Assembly (NCBI GenBank): GCA_021738405.1
Contig: JAIPCC010000004.1
Span: 1-59,367 of the forward strand
DNA length: 59,367 bases
Reading direction: 5' to 3'
Origin: Crocinitomicaceae bacterium
GTDB taxonomy: Bacteria > Bacteroidota > Bacteroidia > Flavobacteriales_D > Crocinitomicaceae
Made by a program: the position numbers and the translations under genes. Shown one piece after another: positions 1-8,809 of this stretch. Below the pieces are notes generated by a model that saw only the letters and a list, made by a program, of their open reading frames with translations, was not told the origin of the DNA and did not search any database. Position 1 is the first letter of the stretch. Each line of letters begins with the position of its first letter.

Positions 1-1
1 G

Positions 2-958
2 CAGTTACTTGCCGGTTTGGCCAGAGACTCGCGCGCTGCTCTAGGGCAAGCCATTACACTCATCGAAAGCAACAAAGACTCCGATCAACTCCTCGCCCAA
101 CAACTCTTGCGCGCCCTGCCTGCGCCCACCCAAGTCGCCAAGCGCATTGGCATTACAGGTGTGCCGGGCGTTGGTAAAAGTACTTTTATAGAAAACTTCG
201 GGCTTCAGTTGGTAGCGCAGGGGCATAAAGTGGCTGTTTTGGCCATAGACCCGTCCTCCTCGCGCACAGGCGGCAGTATCCTCGGCGACAAAACCCGCAT
301 GGAGCGCCTCTCCCAAGAGCTCAATGTCTTCATTCGGCCGAGCGCCGCAGGCCGCACACTTGGCGGTGTTGCCAAAAACACCCGCGAGGCTATTGCGCTC
401 TGCGAGGCGGCAGGCTACGACATCATTTTAGTAGAAACGGTAGGCGTAGGGCAGTCAGAAACGCTTGTGCACGGTATGGTCGATTTCTTTTTGCTCTTGA
501 TGTTGGCCGGCGCCGGAGATGAGCTGCAAGGCATCAAGCGCGGCATCATGGAACTCGCCGACTCTGTTGTAATCAATAAGTCCGACGGTGCCAACGAGGC
601 CGCAGCCAAAGCTGCACGCTCAGAATACGCAGGCGCGCTCCATGTTTTTAGCCAAAGACCAGACCAATGGCAACCCCGTGTACTCTGCACCTCTGGCCTT
701 ACAGGCTTGGGCCTCACCGAACTTTGGTCTCAAATAGAAGCCTATTTTGTGCACATGCAATTCAATGGCGCCCTGCACCGCAAGCGCACCGAACAAGAGT
801 TATTGTTATTTGAACAATTACTCACCGATCTGCTGCAGCAACAATTCTTTGCCGATTCAAGTCAAAAAGAAAAATTTACCCAAATGAAGTTGGCGATTGC
901 CAGTGGAAACCTCCTCGCTTATGAGGCCATTGTTGCATTTACCGACATTAAGCAATAA
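2..958 (+). CDS. meaB: MeaB/ArgK-type GTPase (methylmalonyl-CoA mutase chaperone), 5' end outside window
   Basis: G3E-family P-loop GTPase that loads and protects the cobalamin cofactor of methylmalonyl-CoA mutase. The reading frame is open from base 2, and the residues before the first possible TTG start (base 17) already match the family's N-terminal LLAG-type segment, so the true start lies upstream of the window. Seen: Walker A GVPGVGKST (about 147-180 nt), the DPSSxRTGGSILGDKTRM switch segment, VETVGVGQSE, and the NKSDG specificity motif. The C-terminal part is complete. It ends 8 bases from the convergent CotH gene. No mutase gene is visible; it would be expected upstream. Family assignment is firm; a role with another B12 mutase is possible. 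Confidence 0.93.
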   Translation, partial: QLLAGLARDSRAALGQAITLIESNKDSDQLLAQQLLRALPAPTQVAKRIGITGVPGVGKSTFIENFGLQLVAQGHKVAVLAIDPSSSRTGGSILGDKTRMERLSQELNVFIRPSAAGRTLGGVAKNTREAIALCEAAGYDIILVETVGVGQSETLVHGMVDFFLLLMLAGAGDELQGIKRGIMELADSVVINKSDGANEAAAKAARSEYAGALHVFSQRPDQWQPRVLCTSGLTGLGLTELWSQIEAYFVHMQFNGALHRKRTEQELLLFEQLLTDLLQQQFFADSSQKEKFTQMKLAIASGNLLAYEAIVAFTDIKQ

Positions 959-966
959 TGCTTACT

Positions 967-3966
967 TCAATATTTGAGTAGTTCGAGGGTTTGTAGTTTA
1001 TCCTCCCCTTTGTAAATCGTTAGCCAATAAACAGCCGCACGTTGCACAGTAAGGTCAAGTATGGTTTCATAAGTGTCCGAAATGGGTCCTTTTTGAATGA
1101 CCCTTCCCTGTAAATCGTAAATAAAATACTGACAATCTTTGGCAAGATCTTTATTGGTGCTCCAAACTGAAAAGAGACCATTACTCGGGTTGGGCTGCAC
1201 ACTGAACTCAATATAAGGAGGGTCGGGCGGAAGCGGCACCACTTTAAACACAGCCGTGAAAGTCTGGTTGGTTTGCGTGACAAAAACCGATAGGCTATCT
1301 GCTAGGCTATCAACAATATTTGCCGCGGGTAGCCAATGCGAAAAAATATAGCCGGGCTTGGCAACAGGCTGCAGTTGAATGGGCACGCCGTCATAGTAGG
1401 TTCCGGACCATGGGTAGCTTGCGGGTTGAATCGTATTGAGCTGGATTTCGCCAGCCATTTCAGGGTATACTTGCAGATTGACTTGTACTTTTTTGGTCAG
1501 GTTGAATTGTGCGAGCAGCTGATTGAATACGAAAGTAGAACGACACAGCAATTGATCCTGGAATATTTGGTGGTTTGCTTCAAACGTAGCCATTTGGCCT
1601 GCAATGTTGTTGGGGTCGCCCCAGCGGGCAAACTGTAACGGCATTTCGGGCAGCATCGATTCGTAAAACCCTTGTTCGGTGGCCAGCAATTGTTCTTGGC
1701 GGTAGCTGGTGTTCATTTGGTCGGCGAAGCGATTGATGAAATAATTGCGGTAGGCCAAATTTTCAATGCTTTGTTTCCAGATATTGATATACGGGTTGTC
1801 TTCGGATTGCCCCATCATGTAGGCGATGTGGTTGTCTGTACAGTTGGTCCAGCCGTTGGGTTGCATGGATAATTCTAAATCGATGAGCGCAAAGCGCCAA
1901 CGCTTTTGGCTGGCATCTGAGCGGTAAATTTTGATGTTGTTGCCGGGCCAGTCTACGTTGCCCATCCAAGACTCCCCAATGATGTAGTCAGTGTAGTGCT
2001 TGAGGTCAAAATATTGGTCGACATCTTGCCAATAAGTGGGCGACGACGGGTCGAGCGCATTGAAATTGCTGTAGTCAGACCAAAAATTATCTACATCGCC
2101 TTCTACCGCTCGCAAAACAAGATTGTACCAGTAGCTGAGGGAGAGCAGTTCGATGGAGTCGCGGGTGGCGTTGTCGTGTTGTTCAAAGAACTCTTGGTTG
2201 AATTTTTCGCGCAGTTCATAGAGCCCAAAATAGGCGCCGTTGATGTAGACACTTACTGGTCGGTAACTCGCATAATAATTGGCAGAACCTTCGCTCATCA
2301 TCCGAACCTGGCTGGCGTCTTTATAAGGCAAGTTGAGGTATTGATTGGATCCATTGCGCAAATAAATATCGCTGTATAGTGTTCTGTTTGGTCTGTCGGG
2401 TAATAACGGAAACGAAATGGGCTTGTCTCCAAAGGCACCATCCGTAAAACTCAAACGGAAGGAATGCTGCGGATGAGAACGACTGCCGCCTGCTCCGCCA
2501 TCCATGCGCATTGCTGTTTTGGTTTGATGCAATATGGGGTGTGTTTGCCCGGTGTCTAAGAGCACTGCATAAGCCGGCTTGACCCAATCGGTCCACCAGT
2601 TGTCGAAAATGCCACTCGCACCGTAAAGGTTTTCGTTGGGCGTATTGACCAATAGAATAGGCGTAGAGTGTGAGACCCCAAAAAGATAGGTCGCAACCGC
2701 TTGTTCACTTGGCAACAGGTTATTGTTGTTCAATGGAAAAACTTTTGCGCGCAAAACCTGGTTGCTACTGACCGATACAGGGCCAACATAGGTGGCAGAA
2801 TTGATAGTAGGGTCTTGGCCGTTGATGGTATAAACGAGCTTGCCTACAGTATTTGGAATACTCGTTGAGATTTGAACACTTTGCAAGCCGTTGTAGATTC
2901 CGCTGGCCAAGCTAATTTGCGGGCGAGGTAGGGTATCTGAAAAGGTTTGGTTGCCGTTGTTGCTCAGGCCAGGGCTTGGGCTCATCCAAGTGAGGTTTGT
3001 GCTGCCGTTCGGGAAGCGCCCGATTGAAATATCTGGCTGCGGGCAAACGATTTCTAGCTGATCTTGGAGTTGATTAGTTGAATTGAAAAGATAGACGTGC
3101 TCGCCGGTACCATCCAATTTAAAGTTGGTATGGAGCAATTGGCCTTGTAAGGGCAGGAAATTGGCATCGAGTTCGGTGAGTGGGGTTTGAATAAGGGCGA
3201 TATCGATGTAATCATAAAACTCTCCGTTGGTGCTGGCTACCTGAAAAGAAAGTGAAAAAATAGGGCCTGCATTGAGCCCCGCCGCTTGTAGTTCACTAGC
3301 TAAAATGAGCATTTGGTGTCTAGCGCCCCAATACCAGTTGCCGTAAGGTGCAGGGTAGTCTGTATTGCTGTTGGTAATGGTACCGGTGCCTATAATGGCA
3401 TTATTGAGCTTGATGTTAGGTCTTTGGTTATAAGTTTGCCCGATGTTATTGCTGCAGGCCGCAGGTGATCCGTCTACAAAGCTTGCTACACAAGATGTAA
3501 ATGGCGTTGAGCTTTGATAGAAAACGGAATTCTCTGTATAGCCCGTATTGTTGTAAGAACAAACATTGACAATGATATTTGAGCTGCCATCCCAGTTAAA
3601 CGCTTGGCTAAAAGGGTGTGTGTTCCAGCTAACGACAGGCTGAAAACTAGTGGTGTTGGCAGTTGGCGTAAACGGTGGGCTGCCGTAGCGGTCTTTGCCA
3701 CTGCAAAAAACGCGCATAAATGATTGCGCAGGGATGTTGAGATTTGGGAATATCCATGCATTGAGTCCGTTCAATTGATCTGCTAATTTCCAATTCTCGA
3801 GATTTACGCTAGAAGTGCTGTTATTGTATAATTCTATCCAATCGGGGGCATCGCCGTTTTCGTCTTGTTCGGCAAAGGCATTTTTGTTGCAACCTTCGTT
3901 GAGCAATACTTGTGCATCAAAAGACCCTAGAAAGCATAAAATGACTAAAGTTTGAAAAAATCTCAT
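967..3966 (-). CDS. Secreted CotH-kinase / lamin-tail protein with T9SS sorting domain
   Basis: 999 residues. Domains in order: signal peptide (1-18, ending FDAQ), lamin-tail domain (about 19-125, with DWIELYN), a beta-rich region, a chitobiase C-terminal-type beta domain (about 345-430, with YTINGQDPT), a CotH-like protein kinase domain (about 435-800, with ELREKFN), a beta repeat with GYIFSHW, and a C-terminal type A T9SS sorting domain (about 920-999, starting VQPNPSNG and ending in short KLQTLELLKY). CotH domains phosphorylate secreted proteins in Bacillus; the substrate here is unknown. The usual DLD metal motif reads DLE near residue 695, so activity is not certain. The protein is predicted to be exported and anchored at the cell surface or released. 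A strong terminator for the upstream gene lies just before this start. Confidence 0.85.
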   Translation of the reverse strand: MRFFQTLVILCFLGSFDAQVLLNEGCNKNAFAEQDENGDAPDWIELYNNSTSSVNLENWKLADQLNGLNAWIFPNLNIPAQSFMRVFCSGKDRYGSPPFTPTANTTSFQPVVSWNTHPFSQAFNWDGSSNIIVNVCSYNNTGYTENSVFYQSSTPFTSCVASFVDGSPAACSNNIGQTYNQRPNIKLNNAIIGTGTITNSNTDYPAPYGNWYWGARHQMLILASELQAAGLNAGPIFSLSFQVASTNGEFYDYIDIALIQTPLTELDANFLPLQGQLLHTNFKLDGTGEHVYLFNSTNQLQDQLEIVCPQPDISIGRFPNGSTNLTWMSPSPGLSNNGNQTFSDTLPRPQISLASGIYNGLQSVQISTSIPNTVGKLVYTINGQDPTINSATYVGPVSVSSNQVLRAKVFPLNNNNLLPSEQAVATYLFGVSHSTPILLVNTPNENLYGASGIFDNWWTDWVKPAYAVLLDTGQTHPILHQTKTAMRMDGGAGGSRSHPQHSFRLSFTDGAFGDKPISFPLLPDRPNRTLYSDIYLRNGSNQYLNLPYKDASQVRMMSEGSANYYASYRPVSVYINGAYFGLYELREKFNQEFFEQHDNATRDSIELLSLSYWYNLVLRAVEGDVDNFWSDYSNFNALDPSSPTYWQDVDQYFDLKHYTDYIIGESWMGNVDWPGNNIKIYRSDASQKRWRFALIDLELSMQPNGWTNCTDNHIAYMMGQSEDNPYINIWKQSIENLAYRNYFINRFADQMNTSYRQEQLLATEQGFYESMLPEMPLQFARWGDPNNIAGQMATFEANHQIFQDQLLCRSTFVFNQLLAQFNLTKKVQVNLQVYPEMAGEIQLNTIQPASYPWSGTYYDGVPIQLQPVAKPGYIFSHWLPAANIVDSLADSLSVFVTQTNQTFTAVFKVVPLPPDPPYIEFSVQPNPSNGLFSVWSTNKDLAKDCQYFIYDLQGRVIQKGPISDTYETILDLTVQRAAVYWLTIYKGEDKLQTLELLKY

Positions 3967-3980
3967 AAGGCGAATTTACA

Positions 3981-4010
3981 AAAAAAAAGCCCGGCATGCG
4001 CCGGGCTTTT
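3981..4010 (-). terminator. Rho-independent terminator of the SprB-repeat gene
   Basis: Perfect 7-bp GC-rich stem (GCCCGGC / GCCGGGC at 3989-3995 and 4000-4006) with a 4-base loop. It extends with A/T pairs and is followed on the minus strand by a run of at least eight T. It lies 23 bases past the stop at 4033 and separates the two secreted-protein genes. Confidence 0.9.
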
Positions 4011-4032
4011 CAAAGCAGTAAAATCATGCCTT

Positions 4033-7000
4033 TTAATGGATGAGCTGAATGGCTTTGCGCACAATAGCATCTTCACTTTGGAGTTCTAAAATATAAGAAC
4101 CGTTGGCAAGCTGATTGGTCAATACTTGGTATTTTCCTTCGCCCATTGTAGACAATTCAAGCGCTACTTTCTGACCAAATTGGTTGTAGAGTACTACTGA
4201 ATTGAGTGCAGGGCTCGCAATAAAGAATTGGCCGTTGCTCGGATTCGGGAAAATTTGTACGTTGTTCAAGTCATTGATTTCAAGACCCACCAAAGAGTTC
4301 ACCACAATAGAATCTGTGTAAGTACAACCTACAGAGTCAGTGATTGTGACAACATAAGTGCCGCCGTCGAGGTTGTTGAGGTCTTGGGTGGTGGCGTTGT
4401 TATCCCAACTGTAGGTGTAAGGGCTAGATGCACCACTGACAATAATGTCAATTGCGCCGTCGGCACCAAAAACCGCAGGTGTTACTGCTGCACTCACAGT
4501 CCATGCTGCTGGTTCGTTGACACTTGCCGAAGCAGCTGTGCTACAACCATAAGCATCGGTAACTACAACAGAATAGCTTCCTTCGCTCAGACCTGAAAGT
4601 ACAGTTCCTGAAGTCAGTGAACCTGCCCAGTCATAAGTGTAAGGGCCAGTTCCGCCAGTGGCAGAAACGGTTACGCTACCTGTACCTGAACCATAGCAAA
4701 GTGGATTTGATGCGGTAGCTGCTGCAGCTAGATCTGTTACGGCAAGAACGGTACTCACGGTGTCTGTACAACCCAAGGCATCGGTTACCACACAAGTGTA
4801 GGTACCTGCGCCCACAGATGTGACGTATGTGCTGGTGTTGCTTGTGCCTGTCCATTGGTATGTATAAGGCGCTACACCATTTGCTGCTGTTATTTCCAAG
4901 TTACCTGTTTGTGCGCTGTTGCAAAGTACGTCTGTGCCGTTGGCAGCAGCAGCTAAGTTGGAAAGCTCAGTAAGGGTGTTGGAAATAATGACCACACAAC
5001 CTGTGGCATCTGTAACGGTACATTCGTAGGTTCCGGCTGGCACGTTGCTCAAGGCAGGTGTTGTTGCAGGGTTTCCTGTCCAAGTGTAGGTATATGGCTC
5101 CACACCTTGGCTTGCATTGAGTGCGATGTTACCCGTAGACTGACCACCACACGTGACATTCTGTGCAGTTGCGGCAACCGTTAGGTTAGACAAGCTCGGA
5201 ACAATGACGCTTACCGTGGCAGGGCAACCATTGATATCCGTTAAAATACAAGGATACTGACCTGCACCAACTCCACTGATGTTCGGCGCAGTAACACCAT
5301 TAGACCAAAGGAAGTTAACTGTTCCTGTTCCGCCTGTAGTAGCGATACTTGCTGCGCCATCATTAGCACCACAAGATGCGGCAGTTGTGGTTACGGTTTG
5401 GTTGTAGGCTACACATGATTTAAAGATCGGATTCACTACAAACGAGTAGGCTGTTGCAGCGTAGGTTCCGCCGTTGCTGCCAATCCAGCGGTAGAATACC
5501 GTGTTCGGAGAAACGTAATCTGTAGAAGTTGCCAAACGGATGTTTCCAGTTGCTACTGCCGCTTGGTAAACACCAAAGAAATAAGTGCCAGGCACCATAT
5601 TGAGCGTACCCGTTGCGATTGGCAACTTGATGACAGCACCGTTGAGGTTATCTGCAGCAGTTGTTGTGTAGGTAATTGTAGAGGCGAGGGCGGTCGTGTT
5701 CGGAACCATTACGCCTGTTGCATTGGCAGTTGTTCCGTAGATATTGACACTCGCTACATAACCAATTGGTGTGCCTGGGTTCAGTACAAACATCACGGAG
5801 TCAAGGTAGTCGTTTTGGGTGAGGGTATAGTTGTTACCAAATTCAATGTTGGTCGCACCTGGCGCACTGGTAGTGCTGACACCCAAAGAACCTGTTACCC
5901 CAACCGTGCGAGACATTTCGCCAGTGGTGCGGGTAAAGGTGGTTGTTTTGCTATTGTTTTGCGGAATTTGGTCTCCGGTGTTGTTGAACACATAATCGAT
6001 GGTGTAAACACCTAAAGCCGTTACGTTGAAATTCGCTACTGTAAAGGTATCGATTTGCGTTGGCGCGAGGTCTTGAGCGGCACTCGTTGCCGTATACAAA
6101 ACTGCATTGCTGGCATCTTTGACAGTTACGGTCATGGTGACACCCGTTACCGCTGCAGTTCCTGTATTGACACCTCTAGCCCAGAACGTAAGGTCGTTAC
6201 CCGTGAGTGACTGACGCGTATGTAGTTTCGTGCTTTGTCCGCCTGGGTTGGCGTTGTTCAAGAAAGCAATTTCGTTTGACGGATCTGTACCAAATTTAGG
6301 ACGGATCATGAAAGCTGGGCTAACGCCGTAGGCTTCAACTGGGTTCCAAGCACCAGCTGCACCTGTGCGCACTAAGTTTTTACCTGCGGTAAACAAGCTG
6401 AGGTCAGCACCAACAGGGAAAGAAGTTGTTCCAGTTTTTCTGATGGCAATGAGGTATTCACCTGCCGTAACCGCAATAGGTGTTGGGAAGGTATGGAACT
6501 TCCAGCCTGAACCATTTGCAGTGATGTTTGCAGAGGTATACAAAGGAGTTGTGGCAACAACACCAGCAGTTACTTGAAATACTTGTACGGTATACACTTG
6601 TGTTGTTGAGGTACTTTGGATGAAGTAAGCAGCACCCGTCATGTTGTCTGCACCATATACAGTATGAATGACACCTTGCGTGTATTCTAGTGTAGAAGAC
6701 CAGTTATAGGCCACTTGATAGACGTTGTTGTCGCGGGCAGTATAGTTGTAGTCAATGGTGAGGTTTTGTGTCGTTTGGTCGTTGGTGGTTACACCGTCTA
6801 CCTCAGTTTGTGTTTTGATGTACTTAATGAGGTAAGATTTAGAAGATGTAAGCACTGGCGCCCAAGTACCCGCGGTAATGGCTTGTTGTGCACCAATCCC
6901 CAAAGTTTGGGCTGTACTCGCATAAGTCTGAATAGGCGTTGTGATGTTGGGCAACTCGTAAATCTCTGTAGTCAATACCACATTGGTAAGTGGTGAGCCA

Positions 7001-7554
7001 CTGAAGTTCTTGACGGTAGCGCCCATCGGGATTCCAAAACTTGCTTGCGAAATAGCTACTCGAGTGTTGCGGTTGGCAACAGCGGTAATTCCTGCATCGT
7101 TGTTGGCAGGAAGCGCGGTAAAGGTAAAGCTCCAGGTAAAGCCTGTCGCTTCCCAGACGTTGTCCCATTCAAAATAATAAGTGGTGCCAGCCATCAAAAT
7201 AACGTTTTCGATTTTGGAGGCATAAGCGTTTGTTCCTGTAGAGATACAGCCTGTGAAATCGTCGTTATTGGCGATTGGTGCAAGTGCTGCACAAGCGCCA
7301 GACCAAATCCAAAGACGCGTATCGGAACCGCCACTACAAGAATTGATATTCAAGATACCATTCGAAGTGGGGGTGTAGGCATACCAACCAGCTGCTGTAG
7401 CAGAAGCTTGAGAAGGCGTTCCGACGAGGGTGCTCGCGGTAAATGTACCGGGCGTAACGGGTAGGGCCGACGCGCAAGTTAAACCCTGCGCATGGGTCTT
7501 GAAGCCTACACCGAGCAGTAAAATACTGCACAAAATGTGTACTAATTTTTTCAT
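4033..7554 (-). CDS. Large secreted protein with five SprB-like repeats and T9SS sorting domain
   Basis: 1173 residues. The start at 7554 is chosen because it gives a classical signal peptide (MKKLVHILCS... ending THAQ); an ATG 30 bases upstream adds a polar non-signal extension. The N-terminal half is a Thr/Ala/Asn-rich beta-sandwich region with an adhesin-like look and no enzyme motif. About residues 718-1088 hold five SprB-type repeats of about 72-76 residues, each with a PYTYxW core and a GxYxxxVTDxxGC end; the fifth has lost the first cysteine. A type A T9SS sorting domain follows (IFPNPSNG, then NGSYILEL, ending AIQLIH). SprB-like repeats occur in gliding and surface adhesins; an adhesive surface role is inferred. 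It sits alone, with its own terminator. Confidence 0.88.
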   Translation of the reverse strand: MKKLVHILCSILLLGVGFKTHAQGLTCASALPVTPGTFTASTLVGTPSQASATAAGWYAYTPTSNGILNINSCSGGSDTRLWIWSGACAALAPIANNDDFTGCISTGTNAYASKIENVILMAGTTYYFEWDNVWEATGFTWSFTFTALPANNDAGITAVANRNTRVAISQASFGIPMGATVKNFSGSPLTNVVLTTEIYELPNITTPIQTYASTAQTLGIGAQQAITAGTWAPVLTSSKSYLIKYIKTQTEVDGVTTNDQTTQNLTIDYNYTARDNNVYQVAYNWSSTLEYTQGVIHTVYGADNMTGAAYFIQSTSTTQVYTVQVFQVTAGVVATTPLYTSANITANGSGWKFHTFPTPIAVTAGEYLIAIRKTGTTSFPVGADLSLFTAGKNLVRTGAAGAWNPVEAYGVSPAFMIRPKFGTDPSNEIAFLNNANPGGQSTKLHTRQSLTGNDLTFWARGVNTGTAAVTGVTMTVTVKDASNAVLYTATSAAQDLAPTQIDTFTVANFNVTALGVYTIDYVFNNTGDQIPQNNSKTTTFTRTTGEMSRTVGVTGSLGVSTTSAPGATNIEFGNNYTLTQNDYLDSVMFVLNPGTPIGYVASVNIYGTTANATGVMVPNTTALASTITYTTTAADNLNGAVIKLPIATGTLNMVPGTYFFGVYQAAVATGNIRLATSTDYVSPNTVFYRWIGSNGGTYAATAYSFVVNPIFKSCVAYNQTVTTTAASCGANDGAASIATTGGTGTVNFLWSNGVTAPNISGVGAGQYPCILTDINGCPATVSVIVPSLSNLTVAATAQNVTCGGQSTGNIALNASQGVEPYTYTWTGNPATTPALSNVPAGTYECTVTDATGCVVIISNTLTELSNLAAAANGTDVLCNSAQTGNLEITAANGVAPYTYQWTGTSNTSTYVTSVGAGTYTCVVTDALGCTDTVSTVLAVTDLAAAATASNPLCYGSGTGSVTVSATGGTGPYTYDWAGSLTSGTVLSGLSEGSYSVVVTDAYGCSTAASASVNEPAAWTVSAAVTPAVFGADGAIDIIVSGASSPYTYSWDNNATTQDLNNLDGGTYVVTITDSVGCTYTDSIVVNSLVGLEINDLNNVQIFPNPSNGQFFIASPALNSVVLYNQFGQKVALELSTMGEGKYQVLTNQLANGSYILELQSEDAIVRKAIQLIH

Positions 7555-7612
7555 AATAGGTTGTTTTAGTGGTTTATGGACCACAAGTTAACAAAATATT
7601 ATCAAAAAAAGT

Positions 7613-8263
7613 TTAAAAGTTTATAAGGATGATTTTATTGCGCAATAATTTGATTTCGCCCTTCGTTTCAAGTTGTTTGAGTAGCCTTGAAATGACCACC
7701 CTTGAAGAATGTAAGTCGTCGGCTACTTGTTGGTGGGTATGATTGATTTCCACGCTGCCGAGAATTTTAGCCTGATCAGAAAGGTACCTAAGCAAGCGCT
7801 GATCCAAGTTCATAAAAGCAATGGCATCTATGGATTCCATTAGCTCTAGCATGCGCGTGTGGTAGCTGTCTAAAATGAATTGGCGCCAAGATTTATAGTG
7901 GTCTAGCCAGCGCTCCATGAATTCTGTAGGAAACATCAAGAGCAGGGAGGGCTCCATGGAGGTGGCCTTAATTTGAGAGTCGATTTTTCGGGTACAACAC
8001 TGCAAGGACATCGCGCAGGTATCTCCGCCTTCCATATAGTAAAGCAGCAATTCGTCTCCGTTTTCGTTTTCTCGAGAAATTTTAATGGAGCCTTCAATGA
8101 CGATCGGAATCATTTGCAACTGATCGCCCACATGAACCACCACCTCGTCAGTGGCAGTCTCTCTAATTTTGGCTACTTCTGCCATTTCTTCGAGCAAGGC
8201 CGCTTCTAGCACATAGCCCAAATGAGCCTGCAGCATTTCGAGTTTACTTTCTGCTCTGAGCAT
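7613..8263 (-). CDS. Crp/Fnr-family transcriptional regulator
   Basis: 216 residues from the ATG at 8263; the longer frame upstream only reads the antisense of the neighbour. Seen: an N-terminal cyclic-nucleotide-binding-type beta-roll (with VVHVGDQLQMIPIVIEGSIK), a cysteine cluster C83, C89, C90 (GGDTCAMSLQCC), and a C-terminal winged helix with recognition helix SSRVVISRLLKQLE. The Cys cluster recurs in a Bacteroidota subgroup of Crp/Fnr proteins and suggests redox or metal sensing rather than cAMP (inference). The start overlaps the 3' end of the DUF983 gene by 20 bases, so the two are probably coupled. A palindrome 8685-8701 upstream of the pair is a candidate operator. Confidence 0.87.
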   Translation of the reverse strand: MLRAESKLEMLQAHLGYVLEAALLEEMAEVAKIRETATDEVVVHVGDQLQMIPIVIEGSIKISRENENGDELLLYYMEGGDTCAMSLQCCTRKIDSQIKATSMEPSLLLMFPTEFMERWLDHYKSWRQFILDSYHTRMLELMESIDAIAFMNLDQRLLRYLSDQAKILGSVEINHTHQQVADDLHSSRVVISRLLKQLETKGEIKLLRNKIILINF

Positions 8264-8633
8264 CTTTGTCGTACTTGATAAACATATTAGCCCAAATGAT
8301 TTTGGAGAGCGCAAATAAATAAGGTGAAAGTACAATAGTGAAAAAGACAACTAGACCAATCTGGCCCCAAGCATTAAGCCACGGAAACCAAAGATTGCAC
8401 GAAGTCCATATCGTCACAAATAAAGCGACTCCTAATGCGTAAGAAACGTACATAGCACCGTAATAAAAACCGGGCTCGCGCTCGTATTTCAAATGACAAA
8501 CATCGCATTCCGTCTTGACATCGCCCAAATATTTAAAGTCATAAGGGTGTGAAACCAAGAATTGACCTTCGTTGCATTGCGGACATTTCATCTTGGCAAT
8601 GCTATACATTTTTGTTCCTTTTCCAAATATCAT
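8244..8633 (-). CDS. DUF983 membrane protein with two CxxC motifs
   Basis: 129 residues. The N-terminal cytoplasmic part carries CPQC and CDVC, a likely zinc ribbon, followed by EREPGFYYGAMYVSY, the DUF983 signature, and two transmembrane helices (about 60-82 and 88-110). The start at 8633 fits family members that begin with a short KGTKxYSIxKxKCP segment, and a -7 box ends four bases before it. Function is unknown in the family. It is first in a two-gene unit with the Crp/Fnr regulator, so that regulator may control it. Confidence 0.85.
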   Translation of the reverse strand: MIFGKGTKMYSIAKMKCPQCNEGQFLVSHPYDFKYLGDVKTECDVCHLKYEREPGFYYGAMYVSYALGVALFVTIWTSCNLWFPWLNAWGQIGLVVFFTIVLSPYLFALSKIIWANMFIKYDKDAQSRK

Positions 8634-8637
8634 AAAC

Positions 8638-8645
8638 CAAAGTTA
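8638..8645 (-). promoter_or_regulatory. -7 promoter box of the DUF983-Crp operon
   Basis: TAACTTTG on the minus strand (CAAAGTTA on plus) matches the Bacteroidota -7 consensus TAnnTTTG. It ends 4 bases before the ATG at 8633, so the transcript would start at or next to the start codon. I see no TTG at the usual -33 spacing. Confidence 0.5.
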
Positions 8646-8684
8646 CAAGCTTTATCAGTGTATTTACGTAACCTAAGTTACCAA

Positions 8685-8701
8685 TGTCAGCAAAACTGAC
8701 A
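8685..8701. promoter_or_regulatory. Palindrome in the DUF983/dnaK divergent region
   Basis: Perfect inverted repeat TGTCAG-N5-CTGACA. It lies about 105 bases upstream of the predicted dnaK transcription start and about 50 upstream of the DUF983-crp operon. The half-sites TGTCA-N7-TGACA resemble a Crp/Fnr-type operator with one extra spacer base. It could be an autoregulatory site or an activator site for dnaK; both are inference. Confidence 0.5.
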
Positions 8702-8763
8702 AAAAGACATCTGGACAGGTATGAAATAGATCAAAATGTCATAAAAATGCAGCTTTTTTCTGC

Positions 8764-8778
8764 TGGCACAATACTTGA
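8764..8778 (+). promoter_or_regulatory. Sigma-54-like -24/-12 element upstream of dnaK
   Basis: TGGCAC at 8764-8769 and TTGA at 8775-8778 give GG-N10-GA. The sigma-54 consensus is TGGCAC-N5-TTGC (GG-N10-GC), so only the -12 C is missing. It places a transcription start near 8790, about 20 bases before the dnaK ATG. No TAnnTTTG box is seen here, unlike most neighbours. Confidence 0.45.
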
Positions 8779-8809
8779 CAAAAGCTAGTATCAAAAATTA
8801 AAAAATAAA

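Noticed and set aside
949-964. TAAGCA-N4-TGCTTA at the MeaB stop as a terminator
   Set aside because: Short A/T-rich stem of 6 bp overlapping the stop codon, with no T run; likely chance.
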